DNA of 5,703 nucleotides from CAYNFT01 sp964396535 (GCA_964396535.1 CAYNFT010000111.1:1-5703); one strand, 5' to 3'; numbered from the stretch's first letter, positions 1-5,678 are shown. Notes: generated from the letters alone by a model not told the origin. Numbers and translations are program-made.

Positions 1-629
1 GCTCGTTTTGGCTTAAAATAAAAAGGTATCTTCTTAACCACCCGAGGATTAATCAGAATTAGGGCCAACATTACCAAAAAGGAGACATAGACCATAAAAG
101 AAAAAACCTCAAAGTCTCTAAGAATGAAAAAGCAAATAACCTCTCCAAAAGCAAAGAAAAACGCTGCCAGTAGAACGTAAACAGAACCAGTGGTTAGTTT
201 TATTTTGTGCTTTTTCCACTCTGTTATTACCACTCCGATTAGAATTAAAGCGGCTCCGATAAATTTGGAAAAAGACATGGTTTCGTTTAGAAAAAATATT
301 GCTCCCAAGATTAACCAAAGCCTAGACGATGTTAATAAAATCGTATGCTCAGAAGCTTCAACAAGTTTGAATCCCTTAAAAATAAAAACCATTCCTGCGG
401 AAGAAAAGACAACCAATAATAAAAAATATGGTAAGGTTTCCCAGGAAGGGTATGATTGGAAACCACCCCGGAGCATTAAAACCACAAAAGAAAAAAGCCC
501 CACCAGACCGGTAAAGACCGTTGCCTGCGCATAACCGTCCGACTCTTCATCCTTCATCAAGGTCCGGTGAAGCAAACTGTTTATTGAAGAAAGAAAAATA
601 CTTAATCCTATGAATAATTGCCAAGGCAT
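1..629 (-). CDS. EamA/DMT-family membrane transporter, 3' end cut off by the window
   Basis: The frame stays open from ATG at 629 to the window edge, giving 209 residues and no stop. The protein is very hydrophobic. Transmembrane stretches are visible near residues 3-20, 33-53, 67-87, 95-114, 121-137, 149-170 and 175-194, which is the drug/metabolite transporter pattern. Residues 100-135 match the end of an EamA repeat: TSSR, then LGAIFFLNET with Glu116, then GAALILIGVV. A second repeat starts near residue 149. Family members are about 280-300 residues long, so roughly 70-90 residues are missing. The substrate cannot be told; the family exports amino acids, metabolites or drugs. The start is the only usable one: in-frame TGA lies just upstream, and homologues also begin with a WQLF-like helix. 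The Shine-Dalgarno is poor. Base composition is AT-rich (hand count 83 G/C in 240 bases over 121-180 and 241-420) against about 60% GC in the redox operon. Confidence 0.85.
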   Translation of the reverse strand, partial: MPWQLFIGLSIFLSSINSLLHRTLMKDEESDGYAQATVFTGLVGLFSFVVLMLRGGFQSYPSWETLPYFLLLVVFSSAGMVFIFKGFKLVEASEHTILLTSSRLWLILGAIFFLNETMSFSKFIGAALILIGVVITEWKKHKIKLTTGSVYVLLAAFFFAFGEVICFFILRDFEVFSFMVYVSFLVMLALILINPRVVKKIPFYFKPKR

Positions 630-699
630 AGTTTCTAAATTATGTTTTTTTCATTCTACCAAAGAATCGTCTGAAAGCCGATCCTTTGTATTCTATGAT

Positions 700-728
700 A
701 TTATAGAGCACTCCCTACGTTAGATAAA
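700..728 (-). promoter_or_regulatory. Possible promoter for the EamA-type transporter
   Basis: A perfect TATAAT -10 box reads on the minus strand at 705-700. Seventeen bases upstream is a poor -35 box, TTTATC at 728-723, matching 3 of 6 consensus bases. It would start transcription about 65 bases before the transporter ATG. The transporter could instead be read from the stronger promoter at 1039-1066. Confidence 0.35.
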
Positions 729-876
729 ATCCGAACCTTTTCACACCCGCGAGCTTCGCAACTGCCTCAAAATAGAGTTTGTTGCAAAACATAAGGCAAA
801 GAACAGGTATCTGCCAGACCAATCTGGATGTTTTAAATTTGAACTCCGTGTTAAAAAAGGCGTGTCTCCCCTCCAT
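715..876 (-). other. 53-codon open stretch continuing the small ORF after its TAG
   Basis: Directly after the TAG at 877-879, and in the same frame, ATG at 876 opens 53 codons ending in TAG at 715-717. The translation starts MEGRHAFFNTEFKF and ends AGVKRFGFYLT; no family was recognised. There is no separate Shine-Dalgarno of normal spacing, because the preceding bases are the end of the upstream frame. It could be reached by termination-reinitiation, by readthrough of TAG, or not at all if the whole region is a decayed gene. A 53-codon open stretch is not rare by chance, so the case rests on the continuous frame with the well-signalled upstream ORF. Confidence 0.22.
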
Positions 877-1017
877 CTAGAACGCAGATACCTCAATATT
901 AATGCCAATCCCCAGTATGGATATCTTCACCTCAACCAGCTTGAATCGGCCGGGTTCCTCTCCCCAGAACAATCCATGCTCCCATAGAAGAGTACGAACT
1001 GCTAATGCTACGTACAT
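877..1017 (-). CDS. Unrecognised 46-residue small ORF with strong expression signals, or 5' part of a broken gene
   Basis: ATG at 1017 is followed by 46 codons and TAG at 877-879. The protein begins MYVALAVRTLLWEHGLFW and ends GIGINIEVSAF. It has no cysteine motif and no clear membrane helix or known domain, so no function is offered. Support comes from the signals in front of it: GGGAGGTG at 1029-1022, ideally spaced from the ATG, and a near-consensus promoter at 1066-1039 that gives a leader of about 15 bases. The frame continues past the TAG for another 53 codons, so the locus may be one gene of about 100 codons split by a nonsense mutation. TAG also ends nuoF and the radical SAM gene here, so it is an ordinary stop in this genome. 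The real status (small protein, leader ORF or pseudogene) is open. Confidence 0.4.
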   Translation of the reverse strand: MYVALAVRTLLWEHGLFWGEEPGRFKLVEVKISILGIGINIEVSAF

Positions 1018-1021
1018 TGTT

Positions 1022-1029
1022 CACCTCCC
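1022..1029 (-). promoter_or_regulatory. Strong Shine-Dalgarno for the 46-residue ORF
   Basis: GGGAGGTG reads on the minus strand, leaving a normal 4-6 base gap between the GGAGG core and ATG at 1017. It is one of the two best ribosome binding sites in the window, and it fixes the start of an ORF that would otherwise be ignored. Confidence 0.6.
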
Positions 1030-1038
1030 TATAAAGGG

Positions 1039-1066
1039 ATTATATAACCCAAACAGGCGATGTCAA
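1039..1066 (-). promoter_or_regulatory. Near-perfect sigma70-type promoter in front of the small ORF
   Basis: TTGACA (1066-1061) and TATAAT (1044-1039) both match the housekeeping consensus completely, with a 16-base spacer. The predicted start near 1032 gives a leader of about 15 bases including the Shine-Dalgarno. The bases at 1027-1038 form a small imperfect palindrome (CCCT, four bases, AGGG) over the start site. That could be an operator, but it is short and AT-rich. The promoter could drive the small ORF, and by readthrough the transporter. Confidence 0.7.
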
Positions 1067-1080
1067 TATATAGTTAGCAA

Positions 1081-1116
1081 AGCATTTTTTAACAAGCTAT
1101 ATGCAGAGCTTATGCT
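1081..1116. repeat. Nested inverted repeat between the redox operon and the next promoter
   Basis: On the plus strand AGCAT (1081-1085) pairs with ATGCT (1112-1116), and AAGCT (1094-1098) pairs with AGCTT (1107-1111) around an 8-base loop. The outer arm is bulged by eight bases containing a T run. Read leftwards after the operon, the inner hairpin is followed by A-rich, not U-rich, RNA, so it is not a textbook intrinsic terminator of the operon. It may still slow polymerase, stabilise the mRNA 3' end or bind a protein upstream of the -35 box at 1061. Confidence 0.35.
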
Positions 1117-1163
1117 AGATGTGGGCAAAGAAAAAGGCCACCACTCCCTGTCTTAGCTTCGAT

Positions 1164-1814
1164 TTACGCCTTCTTCTCGTCTTTGAAGACAAGGGCGCCG
1201 GTAGGGCAAACACTGACGCACTCCCCGCAGTCAAGGCACTTCGACTCTCCAAGAGGCTCGTCGCCAAAAGTAGTTACCACTCTCTCAAAGCCACGGTGGG
1301 CAAAACCAAGGACACCAGCGCCCTTATACCGGCACATCCAGACACATCTACCACAGAGCACACACTTGTTGGGGTCGTAGGTTATTTGAGGATGACTGTC
1401 ATCTATAGGCAGTTCGCGCAGGATTTTCCTAAAGTGTTTTGATTTCAGCCTGATACGCAGGTGAGCGGCGATTTTTTGCAGTTCGCAGGAGCGGTTTGCC
1501 AGACAGTGAGCACAGTCCACGGGATGTGAAGCCAGAAGCAGCTCAAGACCGGCACGTGCCAGCCTTAAAGCCTTCGCACCTTTAGTGTTCACCACCATGC
1601 CCTCCCTGACGGGTTCAGTGCAGGCGGTGACCGGCTGGCTGTAGCCCTCCACCTCAACAAAGCACAAACGGCACGATGCCGACGGCTCTGACTTATCTCG
1701 CAGGGCACACAGGTTGGGGATATAGATGCCATTGTCCAGTGCTGCCCAGAGGAGGTTCTCTCCTTCGCGAGCGGCTATTTTCTTATCATCAATAGTTAGA
1801 GATATTGTCTTCAT
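1164..1814 (-). CDS. HoxU / NuoG-N-terminal-like iron-sulfur subunit of the NADH diaphorase module
   Basis: This 216-residue protein is an electron-transfer adaptor. It carries electrons from the FMN subunit to, or back from, a partner enzyme. The N-terminus is a plant-type [2Fe-2S] fold with Cys36, Cys48, Cys51 and Cys65. Next comes the NuoG-type His-Cys3 [4Fe-4S] site: His97, Cys101, Cys104 and Cys110, followed by ELQ. Two more [4Fe-4S] sites lie at Cys151/154/157/161 and Cys193/196/199/203. The protein ends shortly after, so it lacks both the molybdopterin-like domain of complex I NuoG and the H-cluster domain of [FeFe] hydrogenase. Its size and layout fit HoxU, or the N-terminal part of HndD/HydA. 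The start is ATG 1814, two bases after the nuoF TAG. A longer frame begins at 1916, but it lies inside nuoF and encodes nothing family-like. There is no strong Shine-Dalgarno at 1814, so translation is probably coupled to nuoF. Naming it nuoG or hoxU is equally defensible. Confidence 0.93.
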   Translation of the reverse strand: MKTISLTIDDKKIAAREGENLLWAALDNGIYIPNLCALRDKSEPSASCRLCFVEVEGYSQPVTACTEPVREGMVVNTKGAKALRLARAGLELLLASHPVDCAHCLANRSCELQKIAAHLRIRLKSKHFRKILRELPIDDSHPQITYDPNKCVLCGRCVWMCRYKGAGVLGFAHRGFERVVTTFGDEPLGESKCLDCGECVSVCPTGALVFKDEKKA

Positions 1815-1816
1815 GA

Positions 1817-3733
1817 CTACTTTTTTGAGACTGGCACTTTGCTGGGAGGGGATAGTTTCACAATGGCGTTGTACTGAGGAGGGCAACTGGTGACACAGGT
1901 GCCACACTTGACACACTCTTCCTGGTCAATAACCTTGATTCTCTGCTTATTAGGGGATATCGCCTCTACGTAGCAGGTACCGATGCAGGCATCGCAGGAG
2001 CGCTCACACCTCTCAGGCAAGATGTAATAGGCAATAAGTTCCTGGCACATCAGGGCTGGACAACGTCCTTCTTTAATATGTGCCTCATATTCATCTCTGA
2101 AGTAACGCAGGGTAGTCAATATCGGATTGGGTGCTGTCTTTCCCAGATTACAGAGAGAACCTGTCATAACGTCCTCCGCTAGCTCGGTAAGTACCTCAAG
2201 GTCTTCCATTTTCCCCTGGCCCCTGGTAATTTCGCTCAGGACTTCCAGCATTTGTTTTGTTCCCAGACGACAGAAAGTGCACTTGCCGCAGGACTCTTTC
2301 TGAGTAAACTCCAGAAAGTAGCGGGCTATCTCCACCATACAATCATCCTCATCAAGCACTACCATCCCTCCTGAACCCATCATTGCCCCGGCATCACGGA
2401 GAGAGCCGAAATCAATGGGCAAATCCAGAGCAGACTCAGGGAGGCAGCCCCCGGAGGGTCCTCCTATCTGCACTGCCTTGAAGCGCTTGCCTCCCGGGAT
2501 GCCGCTGCCAACATCAAAAATAATCTGACGCAGGGTAGTGCCCATAGGCACCTCCACCAGCCCGGTATTGACTACCTTGCCCGCCAGAGCAAAAACAGCA
2601 GTCCCCTTGCTTTTCTCAGTACCAATGCTGGCAAACCACTCGGCACCGTTCTGAATTATGTGGCGTACGGCAGCCAGGGTCTTTACATTATTAATGATGG
2701 TAGGCTTTCCATAGAGACCTTTAGTTGCCGGGTAAGGCGGGCGGTAGTGAGGCATACCGGGTTCGCCCTCCATTGAAGCAATAAGGGCGGTCTCTTCGCC
2801 ACAGACAAAAGCTCCCGAGCCCTGAAACAACCTGATATCAAAGCTGAAATCGCTGCCAAGAATATTCTTGCCCAGCAGACCTTGTTTCCTCGCCTGATTA
2901 AGAGCAACCTGCACTCGATGCACAGCCAGGGGATACTCGGCACGAACATAGACATAGCCATAGCGGGCACCAGTGGCATAGCCAGCAATTATCATCCCTT
3001 CCAGCACTGAGTGTGGGTCACTTTCAAGAATAGCCCGGTCCATAAAGGCGCCGGGGTCTCCCTCATCGCCGTTACAAATCACATACTTGGGTTTGCCCGG
3101 GGCACTACGGCAGGTCTGCCACTTCTGCCCGGTTGGAAATCCAGCGCCACCCCTGCCCCTCAGTCCTGACCTTCCGACCTCATCTATAATCGCCACCGGC
3201 TCCGTCTGGAGTGCCTTCGCCAGAGCCGCATAACCACCACCATCAATATAGTGGTCTATCTGCTCCGGGTCAATCAGACCACAGTTTTTCAGTATAACCT
3301 TTTCCTCATACCCAGCTCGAGGAAAATCCTGGAAGCTGGGAACGAGGTCGTTTTCCTCCAGGGCACCAAGGACGAATTCGAGACAGGGGTCATCACCCAG
3401 AACAAAATCTCTGATTAATTTCTCAGCTATCACCGGATTAACGTGCCCGTAGCATATGGGAGGATAACCGGGTTTACTTATAATAACCAGCGGCTCAGCA
3501 TAGCAGTGCCCCATACAGCCAACCTCAATTACCGTGCAGTCCAGTTTCTGCTTTTTGACCTCGTCCCTTAATGCCTGCAGCACTTCCAGAGCCCCGGCGG
3601 CTCGACCACAGGTGGCAGCTCCAACCAGAATGACTGGCTTGCCATTGTTCCTCAGTTCCTGCCAGCGGGATTGGGCACGGCTCTTTATCTCCTGAAAAGC
3701 AGAGGCTACGGCTGCTGGTTCGGTCACTTTCAC
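1817..3733 (-). CDS. nuoF: NuoF/HydB-like NAD(P)H- and FMN-binding diaphorase subunit with C-terminal ferredoxin domain
   Basis: This 638-residue protein would oxidise NADH (or reduce NAD+) at FMN and pass electrons to FeS clusters. Domains in order are as follows. Residues about 30-115 form a thioredoxin-like [2Fe-2S]-type domain with only three obvious cysteines (42, 73, 77). The NADH/FMN core carries GRGGAGFPTG (193-202), CNGDEGDPGAF (220-230) and GAFVCGEETAL (307-317). The N3-type [4Fe-4S] site uses Cys482, Cys485, Cys488 and Cys528. The ferredoxin tail has Cys576/580/583/587 and Cys607/610/613/617. NuoF of respiratory complex I is about 430-450 residues and lacks both end domains; this layout is that of HydB, HndC and HymB. 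The start is GTG 3733, overlapping the nuoE stop as GTGA, with GGGGAG just upstream. GTG at 3727, two codons later, is an alternative with better spacing. The first ferredoxin motif is unusual (Cx3Cx2Cx3C followed by Tyr). Confidence 0.95.
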   Translation of the reverse strand: MKVTEPAAVASAFQEIKSRAQSRWQELRNNGKPVILVGAATCGRAAGALEVLQALRDEVKKQKLDCTVIEVGCMGHCYAEPLVIISKPGYPPICYGHVNPVIAEKLIRDFVLGDDPCLEFVLGALEENDLVPSFQDFPRAGYEEKVILKNCGLIDPEQIDHYIDGGGYAALAKALQTEPVAIIDEVGRSGLRGRGGAGFPTGQKWQTCRSAPGKPKYVICNGDEGDPGAFMDRAILESDPHSVLEGMIIAGYATGARYGYVYVRAEYPLAVHRVQVALNQARKQGLLGKNILGSDFSFDIRLFQGSGAFVCGEETALIASMEGEPGMPHYRPPYPATKGLYGKPTIINNVKTLAAVRHIIQNGAEWFASIGTEKSKGTAVFALAGKVVNTGLVEVPMGTTLRQIIFDVGSGIPGGKRFKAVQIGGPSGGCLPESALDLPIDFGSLRDAGAMMGSGGMVVLDEDDCMVEIARYFLEFTQKESCGKCTFCRLGTKQMLEVLSEITRGQGKMEDLEVLTELAEDVMTGSLCNLGKTAPNPILTTLRYFRDEYEAHIKEGRCPALMCQELIAYYILPERCERSCDACIGTCYVEAISPNKQRIKVIDQEECVKCGTCVTSCPPQYNAIVKLSPPSKVPVSKK

Positions 3734-4230
3734 TGGCTCCCCTTACCTTCCTCTCTCTCACGTTCAAAGGCAAGCAGTATGCCATCTACCTTTGTCGGCT
3801 CAACCCTGCCCTCCGGTTTATCATCAACTACAGTTACCGGCGCCATAACACAGCAGCCTACGCAGGCAACGCTATCCAGGTCGAACTCCCGGTCAGAAGT
3901 GGTCTGCCTTACATCAATGCCCAGCCTTCTCTTCCAGGCGTCCAGCGTGATGTAGCCACCTTTCATATGACAGGCTGTCCCCAAACATACCTTTATCGAG
4001 TGTTTCCCGGGTGGATTGAGGCGGAACTGATTGTAGAAGGTGACCACGCTATAAACATCTACCTCCGCTATACCCAGAAATTGCGCAATCTCAAGCATAG
4101 CTTCTCGAGGAAGATAGCCAAGTTTACCCTGAACCTTTTGCAGGATAGGTATAAGATTTCCTTTCTTTCTACTGAACCTCTTTAGAATTCTTTGTGCTTC
4201 CTGTTTAACCGTATCCTCTTCTGCAGTCAC
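3730..4230 (-). CDS. nuoE: NuoE-like [2Fe-2S] subunit of the NADH diaphorase module
   Basis: This 166-residue thioredoxin-fold protein is the small partner of NuoF. Residues 1-75 are the usual helical part, with LGYLPREAMLEIAQFLGI (37-54) and the VYSVVTFYNQF segment (59-69). The [2Fe-2S] ligands are Cys82 and Cys87 (CLGTAC) plus Cys123 and Cys127, with an additional Cys126 in CVGCC. The length is normal for NuoE, HndA or HymA. The start is GTG 4230; no other start codon precedes it in frame before a TAA, and the Shine-Dalgarno is weak (AGGTT). The stop overlaps the start of nuoF by four bases. It is the first gene of the operon, 134 bases after the radical SAM gene, with a possible promoter in that gap. 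In bifurcating HydABC-type enzymes this subunit (HydC) is required, which suits the HydB-like nuoF next to it. Confidence 0.95.
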   Translation of the reverse strand: MTAEEDTVKQEAQRILKRFSRKKGNLIPILQKVQGKLGYLPREAMLEIAQFLGIAEVDVYSVVTFYNQFRLNPPGKHSIKVCLGTACHMKGGYITLDAWKRRLGIDVRQTTSDREFDLDSVACVGCCVMAPVTVVDDKPEGRVEPTKVDGILLAFEREREEGKGSQ

Positions 4231-4263
4231 TTTCTGAACCTGTTTTTCCTTATCATTGAATAC

Positions 4264-4291
4264 CTTATATTACAACAGTAGTCCAAATCAA
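4264..4291 (-). promoter_or_regulatory. Possible promoter of the nuoE-nuoF-adaptor operon
   Basis: TTGATT (4291-4286; 4 of 6 consensus bases), a 16-base spacer and TATAAG (4269-4264; 5 of 6) lie in the gap after the radical SAM gene. Transcription would start about 25-30 bases before nuoE. No clear dyad of the NADH-responsive Rex type was seen near it. Because no convincing terminator separates the radical SAM gene from nuoE, readthrough from that gene is also possible. Confidence 0.4.
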
Positions 4292-4360
4292 ACGGATGGC
4301 GCTCTAAAAGGGGTTATTAAGAGGGCACTCCTCAACGAACCGGGCCTGCTTTGCAAAAAT

Positions 4361-4374
4361 CAAACTACAAACTA
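4361..4374 (-). repeat. Two tandem copies of a 7-base unit over the radical SAM stop codon
   Basis: TAGTTTG occurs twice in a row on the minus strand. The second copy supplies the TAG stop of the radical SAM gene, so a slippage event here could have set or changed the C-terminus by a residue or two. It may well be a chance repeat. Confidence 0.4.
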
Positions 4375-5528
4375 CGTACTCCGACCATTTCTTTTACATC
4401 TAAGAAGAGCTTCTCATCGAGCTGAAGGCCCTCGTTGATAAGTTCTAATACTACCTCTTTTTCTTCGGGGAATTTATATCCGTTGTAATCCTGCTTCATC
4501 AGTGGAATGAACCTGTTTCCTGACCGATATGATGCGTTTAAGTTATGGTCAAAACAGACCCTGGAGGTGACCTCTAAATTTTCAATCATCAGCTTGATTT
4601 CTTGCAGGCGCTCATGAGGCGATGTCAGCTCAAACTCACCCCTCTGGTATGCTTCTAACATCGGCGTATTATGAGTGGGCACGAAGGGTCTTAGCCTTAT
4701 AAAATGAGGGTTTATCTCATTTAAGACGCGCGCCGTGTTTGTGGCATGCTGAACCCACAGGCTCTTCCCGCCCAACCCCGGCATAATATACTCAGAAAGC
4801 TCAAGACCTGCTTCAAGAGCCTTCTTACCGGCCCGAATATGCTCTTCGGCAGTTACTCCTTTATCAATGTATCTAAGCAGTTCATCATCGCCTGTTTCCA
4901 GACCGATATGCAATCTGTCAAGACCGGCTTGGTGAAGCTGGCTGAGCTCCTCTGGCTTTTTCCTGGAAATGGTCTTCGACCGGGCATAGGAGGTAATCCT
5001 TTCTATACTGGGAAAGGTTTGCTTTAGATACTTTATGACCTCCACTAACTGGTCGGTATACATAATCGGGGTATCGGCATCCTGTAAGAAGACAGTCTTA
5101 CCACCATAGGCAAGCCAGTTGTATACACTTATTACACTCTGGATGTTATTGAATTCAGATTCGCTTAAGTTTCTCGCATCTTTTCCGGCAAGCAGGTTGC
5201 TCTGGAGTATACTGGCAAGCGATTCTATCTTCCCGGCGAAACCAAGACTCCACGAGATTGCTTTTATCTCATCGCTGATAGCTTTCACCGAATCGATATC
5301 AGCTTTTACTTCGTCAACGGACCTCAGCTCAAACCGCTCATGGTTATAGGGTCTGCCGTAACAAAAACCGCACCTGCTCCAGGGACAGTTCCTGGTTACT
5401 CTGAGTAATAGAGAAAAGCTCCCACCCTCGCTGGGTGGCCGAATAGCGCCAATTTCAAAGGAATAGGTTTTCAATTTCGCCATGTCAACCACAAAACCTG
5501 TACCACCAACTCCAGAATTATATGTCAT
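4365..5528 (-). CDS. Radical SAM protein of unassigned function
   Basis: This 387-residue protein carries the radical SAM [4Fe-4S] motif CPWSRCGFC, with Cys48, Cys53 and Cys56 in CX4CX2C spacing. It should cleave S-adenosylmethionine to a 5'-deoxyadenosyl radical. The lead-in RPPSEGGSFSLLLRVTRNCPW (30-50) is typical of a widespread Elp3/HemW-like group. GLETGDDELL (209-218) fits the SAM/substrate-binding part of the barrel, and the IMPGLGG segment (248-254) lies in the later strands. No B12 domain, SPASM cysteine cluster, TRAM domain or signal peptide is visible, so it is probably cytosolic. The substrate is unknown. The start at ATG 5528 is supported by a GGGAGG Shine-Dalgarno; Met16 (ATG at 5483) is possible but has no such site. 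It precedes the diaphorase operon in the same direction, but a functional link is not shown. GC is intermediate between the operon and the transporter. Confidence 0.9.
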   Translation of the reverse strand: MTYNSGVGGTGFVVDMAKLKTYSFEIGAIRPPSEGGSFSLLLRVTRNCPWSRCGFCYGRPYNHERFELRSVDEVKADIDSVKAISDEIKAISWSLGFAGKIESLASILQSNLLAGKDARNLSESEFNNIQSVISVYNWLAYGGKTVFLQDADTPIMYTDQLVEVIKYLKQTFPSIERITSYARSKTISRKKPEELSQLHQAGLDRLHIGLETGDDELLRYIDKGVTAEEHIRAGKKALEAGLELSEYIMPGLGGKSLWVQHATNTARVLNEINPHFIRLRPFVPTHNTPMLEAYQRGEFELTSPHERLQEIKLMIENLEVTSRVCFDHNLNASYRSGNRFIPLMKQDYNGYKFPEEKEVVLELINEGLQLDEKLFLDVKEMVGVRSL

Positions 5529-5533
5529 TCTAG

Positions 5534-5539
5534 CCTCCC
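5534..5539 (-). promoter_or_regulatory. Shine-Dalgarno of the radical SAM gene
   Basis: GGGAGG sits five bases before ATG 5528. It decides this start over the internal ATG at 5483, which has no comparable site. Confidence 0.7.
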
Positions 5540-5546
5540 AGATTCA

Positions 5547-5575
5547 ATTATAGTCCAACCCGGGAAATGAGACAA
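5547..5575 (-). promoter_or_regulatory. Promoter of the radical SAM gene
   Basis: TTGTCT (5575-5570; 4 of 6 consensus bases), a 17-base spacer and a perfect TATAAT (5552-5547) precede the gene. The expected start, near 5540, leaves a leader of only about 12 bases, just enough to contain the Shine-Dalgarno. Confidence 0.6.
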
Positions 5576-5614
5576 GCCGTTTCGTAGTCAGTCAAAAGGT
5601 AACCCATCCCCCGG

Positions 5615-5642
5615 ACCCCCATCCCTTAAAAGGGAAGGGGGT
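5615..5642. repeat. Strong imperfect hairpin, first of a pair at the right edge
   Basis: ACCCCC (5615-5620) pairs with GGGGGT (5637-5642), and TCCCT (5622-5626) pairs with AGGGA (5631-5635), with one A/A mismatch and a 4-base loop. On the plus strand it is followed by ATTTATTGTTT, so it could end a rightward transcript; no rightward gene is visible in the window. C-rich/G-rich hairpins of this look are often dispersed intergenic repeats. The motif CCCATCCC occurs twice here (5603-5610 and 5618-5625). Confidence 0.5.
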
Positions 5643-5653
5643 ATTTATTGTTT

Positions 5654-5678
5654 CTGAAGGGGCTTGACGCCCCTTCAG
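5654..5678. repeat. Perfect 10-bp-stem hairpin, second of a pair at the right edge
   Basis: CTGAAGGGGC (5654-5663) and GCCCCTTCAG (5669-5678) are perfectly complementary around a 5-base loop, TTGAC. It is not followed by a T run on either strand, so it is not a standard intrinsic terminator. It lies 11 bases from the neighbouring hairpin. The pair may form the 3' end of a neighbouring gene's transcript or belong to a dispersed intergenic repeat. Confidence 0.55.

Noticed and set aside
190..534. Plus-strand open frame of 114 codons
   Set aside because: It is a shadow of the transporter; the minus strand gives a continuous multi-helix EamA pattern over the same bases.
877..879. Pyrrolysine insertion at the in-frame TAG
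   Set aside because: TAG is used as a normal stop for two neighbouring genes, and no pylT/pylS is present in the window. A nonsense mutation or true stop is simpler.
902..1156. Plus-strand open frame of 84 codons starting MPIPSMD
   Set aside because: It runs antisense to the small ORF and its promoter, has no Shine-Dalgarno, and crosses the inverted repeat. Its sequence is low in plausible protein features.
1117..1163. Possible terminator right after the adaptor gene, because of a CCTTTTTCTTT run
   Set aside because: No stable hairpin precedes the T-rich stretch on the minus strand.
1119..1442. Plus-strand open frame of 107 codons
   Set aside because: It lies antisense to the ferredoxin-like end of the adaptor gene, whose eight cluster cysteines prove the minus-strand frame.
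1815..1916. Longer N-terminus for the adaptor subunit, from ATG 1916
   Set aside because: The extra 34 residues lie inside nuoF's ferredoxin tail in another frame. The [2Fe-2S] domain begins naturally at MKTISLTIDD from 1814.
4300..4364. Possible intrinsic terminator after the radical SAM gene (GAGG, 5-base loop, CCTC)
   Set aside because: The stem is only four base pairs and is followed by TTAATAA, not a T run.
4231..4364. Rex (NADH-sensing) operator before nuoE
   Set aside because: A TTGTG-N8-CACAA-like dyad was looked for in the gap and not found.
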